A stretch of 11,863 nt of DNA, from NCBI GenBank assembly GCA_946887025.1, contig CAMPJY010000081.1, forward strand, positions 1 through 11,863, read 5' to 3'. The stretch comes from an uncultured Salinimicrobium sp. (GTDB lineage: Bacteria; Bacteroidota; Bacteroidia; Flavobacteriales; Flavobacteriaceae). Shown in pieces: positions 1 to 7,588 of the stretch. A model generated the notes under the pieces. That model worked only from the letters and a program-made list of their open reading frames with translations. It was not told the origin of the DNA and ran no database searches. The position numbers were made by a program, and so were the translations under genes. How positions within the stretch are numbered: the first letter of the stretch is position 1; every line of letters begins with the position of its first letter.

Positions 1-4
1 GTCC

Positions 5-961
5 TTAATCTATTTCATTAAGCAGCTTGTTGATCTCGTCCAGTTTAGGGGTCAGGATCACTTCGATCCTGCGGTTCTTGGCTTTGCCTTCAGGGGTGGC
101 ATTGCTGGCGACGGGAGCGTATTCCCCACGCCCGGCGGCGGTAAGGTTCTGTGGATCAATACTGCTGTTCTCCTGAAGGATATTTACGATTGCTGTAGCC
201 CTTTTGGTGGAAAGGTCCCAGTTGTCCTTAAGGGCACCGCTCCCGTTGTAGGGTACATTGTCGGTATGCCCTTCGATTAGGACAGCAATATCCGGGTTCT
301 GTGCAAGTACACTTCCCAACTGCTCCACTGCCTGACGACCTTCTGCGCCTACAGCCCAGCTCCCGGAACTGAACAACAGCTTGTTCTCCATGGAAACATA
401 TACTTTCCCATCCCGCATCTCCACAGTCAGGCCTTTTCCTTCAAAATTGGTCAGGGCAGCAGAAAGCGAATTCTTCAGCGCATTCATTTTTGCATCCTTG
501 GCAGCTATCATGCCCTCCAGCTCGTCAACACGCTGGGAACGTGCAGCCAGATCCCTTTCCAACTGCTCCAGGCGCTCCTTTTCAGCCCTCAGCGCCGACT
601 CCTTTTCATCCAACTGCGCCAGCAACTCGCGGTTCCTTTTGGAATTTTCTGCTATAGCCGAGGAACTGTTGGCCTCCAGGGCATCATAAGACTGCTGTAA
701 CTGCGCATAATTTTCCCTGGCTGCTTTCAGATCCTTCTGAAGCTGATCCCGCTCCGACAGCAGGACATCGTATTCAGCCTGTAAGGATTTCAGATCCTGT
801 TCCGCCTTTTCTGTGGTACTGCGAAGTTCATCAGAAAGGGCCTCATTTTCCTGCTGCAGATCAGCATATTTCCCTTCAAGATCTTTATAAACCTTGGAAG
901 AGACACAGGAGGTGAGTAAAAGACCGGATAAGAGGGAACTGAAAATAATTTTACGGGCCAT
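5..961 (-). CDS. OmpA-family peptidoglycan-binding lipoprotein with long coiled coil
   Basis: The 318-residue protein is complete. Residues 1-18 form a lipoprotein signal ending in the lipobox LLTSC, so Cys19 would be lipidated and the protein held in the outer membrane. Residues about 25-165 are rich in E, K, Q, L and A with heptad spacing and should form a long alpha-helical coiled coil. Residues about 190-305 are an OmpA/MotB C-terminal domain: IEGHTDNVPY (229-238), DLSTKRATAIV (249-259) and KNRRIEVI (295-302) carry the residues expected to bind diaminopimelate, with Asp234 and Arg254 as likely ligands. The inferred role is to tether the outer membrane to peptidoglycan across a helical spacer; Pal and MotB are related but lack this arrangement. 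It follows exonuclease III by 51 bases on the same strand and may be read from it or from its own promoter; no clear promoter box is visible. The family call is firm, the exact role is not. Confidence 0.9.
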   Translation of the reverse strand: MARKIIFSSLLSGLLLTSCVSSKVYKDLEGKYADLQQENEALSDELRSTTEKAEQDLKSLQAEYDVLLSERDQLQKDLKAARENYAQLQQSYDALEANSSSAIAENSKRNRELLAQLDEKESALRAEKERLEQLERDLAARSQRVDELEGMIAAKDAKMNALKNSLSAALTNFEGKGLTVEMRDGKVYVSMENKLLFSSGSWAVGAEGRQAVEQLGSVLAQNPDIAVLIEGHTDNVPYNGSGALKDNWDLSTKRATAIVNILQENSSIDPQNLTAAGRGEYAPVASNATPEGKAKNRRIEVILTPKLDEINKLLNEID

Positions 962-1012
962 GATGAAGGGTTTAGGGTTATAGGTATCTAACTAATATTG
1001 AACTTAGAATAA

Positions 1013-1777
1013 TTAATGCGCCAGTTCCACGAGCACAGGGCAGTGGTCACTGTGATTGGCTTCGGGTAATATAACGGCACGTTTAAGTTTATCTTGTAAG
1101 GGTTCCGAAACTAAATGGTAATCGATACGCCAGCCCTTGTTGTTTTTACGGGCTCCTGCCCTGTAGCTCCACCAGGAATAGTGGTCGCCATCGGGATTGA
1201 AATGGCGGAAGGAATCAATGAATCCGCTGTTGATGAAGTTTTCTATCCACTCTCTCTCCACAGGTAGAAATCCGGAGGTGTTTTTCAGCCTCACTGGATC
1301 GTGAATGTCGATTTCCCTGTGGCAGATATTGTAGTCCCCACAGATGATCAGTTTTGGCAGCTCCTTCTTCAGCTCATTCACATACTCCTGAAAATCCGCC
1401 ATAAACTTCAGTTTGTGATCGAGTCGAAGGATATTTGTGCCAGAAGGCAGATAAAGGCTCATGACAGAAAAGTGCTCGAAATCCACTCTCAGATTGCGCC
1501 CTTCAATATCCATATAGTCGATCCCGGTGCCGTAGACCACCTTCTTTGGTTCGACCTTGCTGAGGACGGCTACCCCGGAGTAGCCTTTTTTCATCGCCGG
1601 ATACCAGTAATGGTAGTGGTATCCAAGCTCCTCAAAGACTGTGGTGTCGAACTGGTCGGGGGAAGCTTTAATTTCCTGAAGGCAGATAACATCGGGGTTA
1701 GCCTGCGAGAGCCATTCCACGAAGCCTTTTTTAATGGCTGCCCTTATTCCGTTTACATTGTATGAGATGATCTTCAT
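1013..1777 (-). CDS. xth: Exodeoxyribonuclease III (AP endonuclease, ExoA/XthA type)
   Basis: This 254-residue protein has the usual length and all active-site motifs of the exonuclease III branch of the endonuclease/exonuclease/phosphatase fold. Visible are SYNVNGIRAA (5-14, Asn7), LQEIKA (33-38, metal-binding Glu35), GYSGVAVLSK (65-74), LYLPSG (108-113, Tyr109), GDYNICHREIDI (147-158, Asp148 and Asn150), GWRIDYHLVS (215-224, Asp219) and the C-terminal NHSDHCPV (241-248, Asp244 and His245). The family cuts DNA 5' of abasic sites and removes 3' nucleotides or 3' blocking groups in base excision repair, in the cytoplasm with Mg2+. The start at 1777 is right because MKIISYNVNG is the normal family N terminus. 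It lies 68 bases after the T9SS protein gene and 51 bases before the OmpA lipoprotein gene, all on one strand, but nothing links their functions. Confidence 0.96.
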   Translation of the reverse strand: MKIISYNVNGIRAAIKKGFVEWLSQANPDVICLQEIKASPDQFDTTVFEELGYHYHYWYPAMKKGYSGVAVLSKVEPKKVVYGTGIDYMDIEGRNLRVDFEHFSVMSLYLPSGTNILRLDHKLKFMADFQEYVNELKKELPKLIICGDYNICHREIDIHDPVRLKNTSGFLPVEREWIENFINSGFIDSFRHFNPDGDHYSWWSYRAGARKNNKGWRIDYHLVSEPLQDKLKRAVILPEANHSDHCPVLVELAH

Positions 1778-1845
1778 GCTGGGAGGATAATTTAGAACAA
1801 AATTTTCAGCTGCAAAATAAGAAAATAATGTCGATTACCCGGGTC

Positions 1846-4812
1846 CTATTTCACCAGAATCCGTGTAACTTTTCCCACTTTCCGGGTCCCCAGCCTTACG
1901 AGATATACCCCAGTGGCAGCGTAGGACATATCCAGTTCGTAGTAGTAGATCTTATCCGTTTTTTCCACCATATTCTCGACTAATTTCTGCCCCAGCAGGT
2001 CATGAACCGTTATGCGAAGAGTTTCCTCGTAGGAGGTTTGCATCCTTACGTCAAAAACATCGCCGCCGCGGTTGGTTACCACCATCTCGGCCTCAGCCAG
2101 ATCGAGGTCCTCAATAGTCAGGGAACTGTCTACAATAAGTACGGAGTAGTCGTGAGTAGTTCCATAAGCCATCACACTACAAGGATCATTCAGTTCCCCA
2201 TCAAAGGAAGTGTCCCCTGCCCGCACACGTAGTACATGTTCCCCCAGGGGGGCATCGGCAGGAATGGTGAAATCGTAGGAATGATTTTTATTGGACGAGG
2301 GAATAATTTCTTCACTTATCACAATTTCTGAAGGCTCGAAGGTACCGTTGTCATTAAAATCGATCCACATTGAAAATTTTTCATCACTACCCGAGGCGTA
2401 ACGACTCGAAATAGTGACGGTATAAGTTCCCTGAACCCTGTCGAGTTCGGCGTAGAAGCCAATGTAATCATTATACCCCCCGGCACAGGGAATGTTTTCA
2501 TTGACAATCTCCTCCAAATAGAAGTCGGCAATCCCGTCCCCAAAGCTTCCGCAATCTGAGCCTTCGGGGATACAGCTCAGGTTTGCAATCACTTCAAAAG
2601 TGGAATCATTGGTGGTGTCTGAATCCCCCTCCATTACCGTGGTTGCAAAAATTTCATAAGTTCCCGGTTCGGCTATGTCAACAGTAGTATCGAAGGTAAA
2701 ACTCACCTGTTCCCCCACGCCGAGTGGCCCTGGATAGACTTCAGTAACAAGTTCCCCTCCATCAATGCTATAGGCGATTGGGATATCACTCTGAGGTTCC
2801 CCTCCAAAATTCTGAATGGTGACGGTAACTGGTTCTGTGGAAGTCAGCAACAGATCAGTTTTGGGAGCATCTATAGAGGTCACCCCTACGTCTATTGGCT
2901 GAAGATTTTCCACTGATACACTAAAGCTGTCATTCTGACTATTCTCGTCCCCGGGAAGCTCGGTGGTGGCAGTAATCTCGTAGATCTCCCCCACTTCGGA
3001 AAGATCAACCGTGGTTGTAAAAGTAAAAGTATCTTCCCTAACGCGCGGAAGGTTGCCCGTATATACTTCTGTAGCCACTTCTTCCCCATTCACCGCCAGG
3101 GTAATGGGAATACTGGTTTGGGTATCCTGGCCAAAATTCCTGATGGTAATGCTCACCTCCTCGGCGTTGCCCAAGGTGGAACTTACAGGGGAAATAATAT
3201 TTACAACCCCCACATCAGTATTGAATTCAGGTTCAAGATTAAAGACCCCCACCCGGTTTCGGCGTTCCCCTTCCACAAAATACTCTCCGATATACCAGAA
3301 ACTCTTGCCGTCCACCGGATCTATAGTGAGATGGGCGTAATCCCCATACCTGCTATGAGGATCGGGACTGGGTCCTTCTATAATTGGCACTTCGCGTATG
3401 GTCATTACCCCTGGAGGATCAGTGGCATAGCGACCTGTGTAGCGAAGGGATGGGAAAATGGGGTTCTCCGGGTTATCATTCAACACTGTGAAGCCCATTC
3501 CGATATTCCCAAATTCATCAATTCCAATGCTGCCGCACCAGCGATCGCTGTTATCCGGAGCGTATGTTCCCTCCTGGTATACGCTCCAGGGACCTCCTCC
3601 TGAATCCTGACGGAGTTCATACCAGCGGATACCCGCATGTTCTGCAGCACTGGCATCTATATCTACCACAAAGTTAAAAACCACTGAATTATGAGTGGCA
3701 AATCGGCGGTAAGGGGTCATGTACATTATCGCACCCTGTAAAGCATCCACGTCATAATTATCCCCGGGCTGAGCCAGGTTTGTAAAGGAGCCTCCATCAA
3801 AAGTGGAGATAAAGGGAGTGACCCCCGCACTTCGCCCGAGTTCCTGGGAAAGTTCAACGGTTGAATTTTCGGGGTTTTCCCAGTCTACATTAATAAGCCA
3901 TATTTTAAGGTGATCTTCATTAACCCCTGCCCAGGAATCATCCTGAAAATAAACGATGGGGGAATCTCCTTTAGGAGGCGGCACATCCCCTACTGCAAAA
4001 AAACCTGCCGGGCTATAAAAACTGTTGGTCTCTGCCCCCGGTAAAGGAAAACCTAAATGCTGTGCCTCCTCTCCCGCCAGCATCTTATCCCTTTCAAGAA
4101 CATAAACCACCTCATTGGACCCCGGGGCAAACTGATCTTTGTTGGTAGTGATATAATACCCGTCGCTCCAAACAAAGAATTTCGGGTAATCGGGAAAGGT
4201 ATTGGTGTTGAACCTATAGGTGTACCATCCGTCATTTACGGGGTCAGGTCCCTTGGAAACTGCGACCAGAAATCCATTGGGGTCGGAATCCAGCTGGGTG
4301 ATCAGAAACCTGTCAGCAAATTCGTCGTAGATGATAATCGGATCCCCCAGGGAATCATTAGCAAAGGTACCTCCCAGACTTTTTAAAGCTGCGGGAGGAG
4401 AAACAAGATTTCCCTGTTTATCGTAAATGGCAAAAGCCGAATTCCATGCATTGAGGTAATGATTAGGCCCCACGGCTCCTGTGGGATCGGTAGGAGTAGA
4501 TCCTGAAGTGGCGGCATCAAAAGATAGTTCAGGAGACTTGCCCTGAATTTTCCCGGGCTGCTTCTGCCAGACCGCATCTACTCCCTTTGGAAATCCTTTC
4601 CCCGGAACAACTTTGTTTGATCCACGATTCCTGGGATTGACGACCTTGAATTCTCCGTAAGGCGGGAGCAGGTCTTTTGTCGATAGCGGGGCGACGTGTA
4701 TAGGTTCCGCAGAACCCATAAAAACGGGAGGCGCAGGTTTATCCCTTTGGGACCACGAATTCCAGGAAAAAAACAGAACCAGAAGGGGCAGAAATACGTA
4801 ATGTTTTGGCAT
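1846..4812 (-). CDS. T9SS-exported beta-sandwich protein (two CARDB, GEVED, Por sorting domain)
   Basis: A 988-residue secreted protein. Residues 1-21 are a Sec signal peptide, with likely cleavage before Gln22. Residues about 75-525 form one large beta-rich region of propeller type; conserved marks are PTDPTGAVGPNHYLNAWNS (107-125) and the late SRYGDYAHLTIDP (487-499) followed by FWYIGEY. Two CARDB-like Ig domains follow (about 532-636 and 640-744), each opening with DVGV and sharing IRNFG/IQNFG, EVY-G-L and TTVD motifs, so they are an internal duplication. A GEVED domain (about 748-893) holds WIDFNDNGTFEPSE (816-829), a probable calcium loop. Residues about 905-988 are a type A T9SS C-terminal signal with VHDLLGQKL (936-944) and GVYLVRL (968-974), ending in basic residues. 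It should pass the inner membrane by Sec, the outer membrane by T9SS, and be released or anchored on the surface. No catalytic motif is recognisable; adhesion or ligand binding is a guess. Confidence 0.9.
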   Translation of the reverse strand: MPKHYVFLPLLVLFFSWNSWSQRDKPAPPVFMGSAEPIHVAPLSTKDLLPPYGEFKVVNPRNRGSNKVVPGKGFPKGVDAVWQKQPGKIQGKSPELSFDAATSGSTPTDPTGAVGPNHYLNAWNSAFAIYDKQGNLVSPPAALKSLGGTFANDSLGDPIIIYDEFADRFLITQLDSDPNGFLVAVSKGPDPVNDGWYTYRFNTNTFPDYPKFFVWSDGYYITTNKDQFAPGSNEVVYVLERDKMLAGEEAQHLGFPLPGAETNSFYSPAGFFAVGDVPPPKGDSPIVYFQDDSWAGVNEDHLKIWLINVDWENPENSTVELSQELGRSAGVTPFISTFDGGSFTNLAQPGDNYDVDALQGAIMYMTPYRRFATHNSVVFNFVVDIDASAAEHAGIRWYELRQDSGGGPWSVYQEGTYAPDNSDRWCGSIGIDEFGNIGMGFTVLNDNPENPIFPSLRYTGRYATDPPGVMTIREVPIIEGPSPDPHSRYGDYAHLTIDPVDGKSFWYIGEYFVEGERRNRVGVFNLEPEFNTDVGVVNIISPVSSTLGNAEEVSITIRNFGQDTQTSIPITLAVNGEEVATEVYTGNLPRVREDTFTFTTTVDLSEVGEIYEITATTELPGDENSQNDSFSVSVENLQPIDVGVTSIDAPKTDLLLTSTEPVTVTIQNFGGEPQSDIPIAYSIDGGELVTEVYPGPLGVGEQVSFTFDTTVDIAEPGTYEIFATTVMEGDSDTTNDSTFEVIANLSCIPEGSDCGSFGDGIADFYLEEIVNENIPCAGGYNDYIGFYAELDRVQGTYTVTISSRYASGSDEKFSMWIDFNDNGTFEPSEIVISEEIIPSSNKNHSYDFTIPADAPLGEHVLRVRAGDTSFDGELNDPCSVMAYGTTHDYSVLIVDSSLTIEDLDLAEAEMVVTNRGGDVFDVRMQTSYEETLRITVHDLLGQKLVENMVEKTDKIYYYELDMSYAATGVYLVRLGTRKVGKVTRILVK

Positions 4813-4860
4813 TTATTCTCTTACTAAAATTGAAGCTTAAAATTACTGAATTTAAGACAG

Positions 4861-4888
4861 CAGAAATAGAAAAAATCCACAATTCAAA
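4861..4888 (-). promoter_or_regulatory. Candidate Bacteroidetes-type promoter for the T9SS protein gene
   Basis: Read on the minus strand, TTTG (4888-4885) is followed after 16 bases by TATTTCTG (4868-4861), one mismatch from the Bacteroidetes -7 consensus TANNTTTG. The spacer is a little shorter than usual. Transcription would begin near 4856 and leave a leader of about 45 bases before the ATG at 4812. The position after the glyS stop (4981) would let this gene be expressed apart from glyS. Confidence 0.35.
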
Positions 4889-4980
4889 TGAATGGTGGAA
4901 CTTTTTAACTTGAATTTTAGAAAAATGATTTTCTGCCTATCGCAGGGATCAGGTATAAATCCTAAGAGAATAACCGGTTT

Positions 4981-6519
4981 TTAGCCTTGCATCCACTTCC
5001 TGAAATCCACTTCTGCAGCAATAATTTCCTTAAGTTCAGTAATGGCGATTCTTTTTTGCACCATTGTGTCCCTAAAGCGAACGGTCACAGAATTATCTTC
5101 CAGAGAATCGTGGTCCACAGTAATACAAAGAGGGGTTCCCGCAGCATCCTGACGACGGTATCGCCGTCCTATGGCGTCTTTCTCATCATACTGTACGTTG
5201 AAATCCCACTTGAGATCATCGACTATCTTTTGTGCCACCTCAGGAAGGCCGTCTTTCTTCACCAGGGGAAGTACAGCCGCCTTATACGGCGCAAGTATGG
5301 AAGGTAATTTCAGAACCGTTCTGGAACTTCCATCCTCCAGTTCCTCCTCTTTAAGGGAAGCCGACAAAACTGCAAGAAACATCCTGTCAAGCCCAATGGA
5401 AGTCTCTATCACGTAAGGCACGTAATTCTCTCCCAGTTCAGGATCATAGAACCTCAGCTTTCTTCCTGAATGCTCCTCATGTGCCTTCAGATCGAAATCA
5501 GTACGCGAATGTATCCCTTCCAGCTCCTTAAAACCAAATGGGAAATCAAATTCAATATCTGCGGCTGCATTGGCATAATGCGCCAATTTATCGTGGTCGT
5601 GGAAGCGATAATTCTCTTCCCCAAGTCCCAGGGAATAATGCCATTTCAGGCGCACTTCCTTCCAATGCTCGTACCATTTAAGCTCTTCGCCCGGACGTAC
5701 AAAATACTGCATCTCCATCTGCTCGAACTCCCTCATCCTGAAGATGAACTGTCTGGCAACGATCTCATTTCTGAAGGCTTTTCCCGTCTGGGCAATTCCA
5801 AAAGGTATCTTCATCCTTCCGGTTTTCTGGACGTTGGCAAAGTTGACGAAGATCCCCTGAGCAGTTTCAGGCCTTAAATAAAGATTCGAAGCGGTTTCTG
5901 CAGAGGCGCCAAGCTTGGTACCAAACATCAGGTTGAACTGACGCACTTCGGTCCAGTTTTTAGAACCTGTTTCCGGATCGGCAATCCCCAGTTCCTCTAT
6001 CAGGGCTTTTACATCCTTCAGGTCTTCATTGGTTAGGGAGGTCGCCATTCTTTCCAGGACTGTTCTGCGCTCCGTCAAATACTTCTGGACCCTCTCATTC
6101 GTATTGACAAACTGTTCTTCATCAAAGGCTTCCCCAAAACGTTTTTTGGCCTTTTCGATCTCCTTCTGAGCTTTCTGCAGCAATTTCTCCGCATAGTCTT
6201 CGATGAGAACATCGGCGCGGTATCTCTTTTTGGAATCTTTATTGTCGATCAGCGGGTCGTTAAAAGCATCCACATGGCCTGAGGCTTTCCAGGTGGTGGG
6301 ATGCATCAGGATCGCCGCATCGAGGCCCAGAATGTTCTGGTGCAGCTGCACCATGCTCTTCCACCAGTAGTCCCTGATGTTCTTTTTAAGCTCCACTCCG
6401 TTCTGTCCGTAATCGTAAACAGCGCTTAGTCCGTCATAGATCTCACTGGACCCAAAAATATACCCATACTCCTTGGCATGGGAAATCACGTTCTTAAAGA
6501 AATCTTCTTGTTTTGCCAT
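4981..6519 (-). CDS. glyS: Glycyl-tRNA synthetase (single-chain, alpha2 type)
   Basis: A complete 512-residue class IIa aminoacyl-tRNA synthetase of the homodimeric, eukaryote/archaea-like type, not the bacterial alpha2-beta2 type. It joins glycine to tRNA-Gly in the cytoplasm using ATP. The N-terminal part reads EIYDGLSAVYDYGQNGVELK (26-45), which is typical. Other marks are LRPETAQGIFVNF (215-227), motif 2 with GKAFRNEI (246-253) followed by FRMREFEQMEMQYF (260-273), motif 3 in ETSIGLDRMFLAVL (372-385, Arg379), and a C-terminal anticodon-binding domain from about 408 (LAPYKAAVLPL, GRRYRRQDAAGTPLCITVD). An insert of charged helices lies at about 105-190. The start MAKQEDFFKNVISH is the family start. 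A perfect -7 box ends only four bases before the ATG, so the mRNA is probably leaderless. No T-box or other riboswitch is seen. Confidence 0.97.
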   Translation of the reverse strand: MAKQEDFFKNVISHAKEYGYIFGSSEIYDGLSAVYDYGQNGVELKKNIRDYWWKSMVQLHQNILGLDAAILMHPTTWKASGHVDAFNDPLIDNKDSKKRYRADVLIEDYAEKLLQKAQKEIEKAKKRFGEAFDEEQFVNTNERVQKYLTERRTVLERMATSLTNEDLKDVKALIEELGIADPETGSKNWTEVRQFNLMFGTKLGASAETASNLYLRPETAQGIFVNFANVQKTGRMKIPFGIAQTGKAFRNEIVARQFIFRMREFEQMEMQYFVRPGEELKWYEHWKEVRLKWHYSLGLGEENYRFHDHDKLAHYANAAADIEFDFPFGFKELEGIHSRTDFDLKAHEEHSGRKLRFYDPELGENYVPYVIETSIGLDRMFLAVLSASLKEEELEDGSSRTVLKLPSILAPYKAAVLPLVKKDGLPEVAQKIVDDLKWDFNVQYDEKDAIGRRYRRQDAAGTPLCITVDHDSLEDNSVTVRFRDTMVQKRIAITELKEIIAAEVDFRKWMQG

Positions 6520-6523
6520 AGCG

Positions 6524-6556
6524 CAAAAATAGAAAAACCGCCCCGATAAAGACCAA
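6524..6556 (-). promoter_or_regulatory. Likely glyS promoter, giving a leaderless mRNA
   Basis: On the minus strand TATTTTTG (6531-6524) fits TANNTTTG exactly. A TTGG at 6556-6553, 21 bases upstream, could be the -33 element, though this spacing is at the long end. In this phylum transcription starts a few bases after the -7 box, and here the ATG begins at 6519, only four bases after it. The start site would thus fall on or next to the initiation codon. The box also lies directly after the T-tract of the hairpin at 6533-6563. Confidence 0.55.
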
Positions 6557-6563
6557 GGCGGCT
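6533..6563 (-). terminator. Rho-independent terminator of the coiled-coil protein gene
   Basis: Read on the minus strand, AGCCGCC (6563-6557) can pair with GGCGGTT, whose core GGCGG is at 6542-6538, giving five G:C pairs plus a G:T and an A:T pair. The second arm runs straight into TTTTT (6537-6533). It lies about 75 bases after the stop of the 293-residue protein and should end that transcript. It is also just 14 bases before the glyS ATG. If glyS has a second start site further upstream, the same hairpin would act as an attenuator in the leader. Confidence 0.6.
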
Positions 6564-6637
6564 GCTTAATTTTATTTTATGAAGTTACTCTTATCCCCCT
6601 ATTCCTTCAAAAAATGAAAAGGTAGGGTAATGATGAT

Positions 6638-7519
6638 TTACTCCAGGGTGAAATTGGTAGCCCCAATCAATTCAGCCCCATTGTACACCAGGACCTTATA
6701 GGCTCCCTCCTTCACTTTTTCCTCAATGGTGTTGGCCAGTACGCACACATCCAGCTCCTCATTTTCATAGAAGACCTTGGTAGCGGCACTGTAAACCATC
6801 ACCCCGCCTTCGTGCTGCACGGCAATCTGGTCCCCCACAAGTTCATTATCGGGATTATACACCTGTACATAAAGCTCCTTTTCCCCCGCCTCTGCCAGGG
6901 CATTGGGAGTTATGGTGAAACAGGTCCTTATCTTTTCAACCCTGCGGTCATTGTCATTTACCACAAGCCTGCCGCTGTTCCTTTCTATCACCCCTTCCCC
7001 GCGAAGGCCGCTGACCTTAAGCTGGGAAGCCATATCTACCTTGGTCTCCAGGTTTTGATTGGATACTTTCAGGGAATCGGAGGTCCTGGTCCTTTCGAGC
7101 AGCACGTTATTGGTGCTGTCTATCTGGGTGATCAGTCTGCTGTTCTCGTTGCTAAGGCTGTCCACCACGCGGAAAAGCCTTTCCTTTTCGATCTTCAAAG
7201 CGTTTACTTCCCCCCTGTATCGGTTCAGCACAGCTATGTTTGCTTCCATGTCCTGTACGGAATCGCGCAGGGCGAGTATACGCTCCCTGGCGGCTACCAG
7301 TTCTTCATCCATGCCTTCATTTTCGGCTATGGCCTCGTCATATTTTACAATCAATTCGTTCAGTTCCCCTTCAATCACCGCTTTCTCCTGTAACAGCAGC
7401 TGGCGGTTGTCTTTTTCCTCATTATAGAATTTCACTGTATAAATACCCAATGCCACTAAAGCCACAGCCAGGACTCCCGTCAATATCTTTAAGGCATTAT
7501 TGCTTTTTTGTTCAGTCAT
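6638..7519 (-). CDS. Membrane-anchored coiled-coil protein of unknown function
   Basis: A 293-residue protein. I recognise it only as a type common in Flavobacteria, where homologues are sometimes loosely labelled as chromosome-partitioning or SMC-like on the strength of the coiled coil alone; there is no ATPase motif here, so that label should not be used. Residues about 10-29 form one hydrophobic membrane segment (ILTGVLAVALVALGIYTV) after a short polar N terminus. Residues about 36-165 are acidic, heptad-rich helix. From about 168 comes a compact beta-rich domain with GLRGEGVIER, RTCFTITPN (199-207), ELYVQVYNPDNELVGD (215-230) and a close with YKVLVYNGAELIG, holding two cysteines (200 and 259). 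The picture is an inner-membrane anchor, a stalk and a folded head, facing either the periplasm or the cytoplasm. It is divergent from comF and followed by a terminator, so it is probably a single-gene transcript. Confidence 0.85.
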   Translation of the reverse strand: MTEQKSNNALKILTGVLAVALVALGIYTVKFYNEEKDNRQLLLQEKAVIEGELNELIVKYDEAIAENEGMDEELVAARERILALRDSVQDMEANIAVLNRYRGEVNALKIEKERLFRVVDSLSNENSRLITQIDSTNNVLLERTRTSDSLKVSNQNLETKVDMASQLKVSGLRGEGVIERNSGRLVVNDNDRRVEKIRTCFTITPNALAEAGEKELYVQVYNPDNELVGDQIAVQHEGGVMVYSAATKVFYENEELDVCVLANTIEEKVKEGAYKVLVYNGAELIGATNFTLE

Positions 7520-7588
7520 AATTCTTTTATTTCAGTTTAGTATGTAAATTTATAAGAATTAACTACGAAGGAACTAATTCATTAACAA
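7520..7588. promoter_or_regulatory. Divergent promoter region with palindromic TAAATTTA
   Basis: These 69 bases are strongly AT-rich and lie between two genes that point away from each other, so promoters for both must be here or inside the genes. TAAATTTA (7545-7552) is its own reverse complement and is one mismatch from TANNTTTG on both strands. No good TTTG is found at the right distance on either side, so the exact promoter positions are uncertain. Confidence 0.3.

Noticed and set aside
3118..3603. A 161-codon plus-strand frame inside the T9SS protein gene
   Set aside because: Opposite to a continuous, domain-supported reading frame; no sign of independent coding.
4919..4945. Small hairpins (AGAAAA/TTTTCT and CTGC/GCAG) after glyS as a terminator
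   Set aside because: The first has almost no G:C pairs and the second has only four base pairs and no T-tract on the minus strand, so neither is a convincing terminator.
5470..5877. A 135-codon plus-strand frame within glyS
   Set aside because: It is wholly inside a conserved synthetase gene on the other strand; a shadow frame.
6520..6637. T-box or glycine riboswitch before glyS
   Set aside because: The gap is 118 bases, has one simple hairpin and no specifier or T-box core; the likely start site leaves no leader.
6812..7393. A 193-codon open frame on the plus strand opposite the coiled-coil protein gene
   Set aside because: It is antisense to a gene with clear protein architecture; its composition looks like a mirrored coiled coil, and it has no promoter or family match.
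6638..7519. SMC/ParA chromosome-partitioning protein
   Set aside because: Only the coiled coil supports that label; there are no Walker motifs, and there is a membrane segment at the N terminus.
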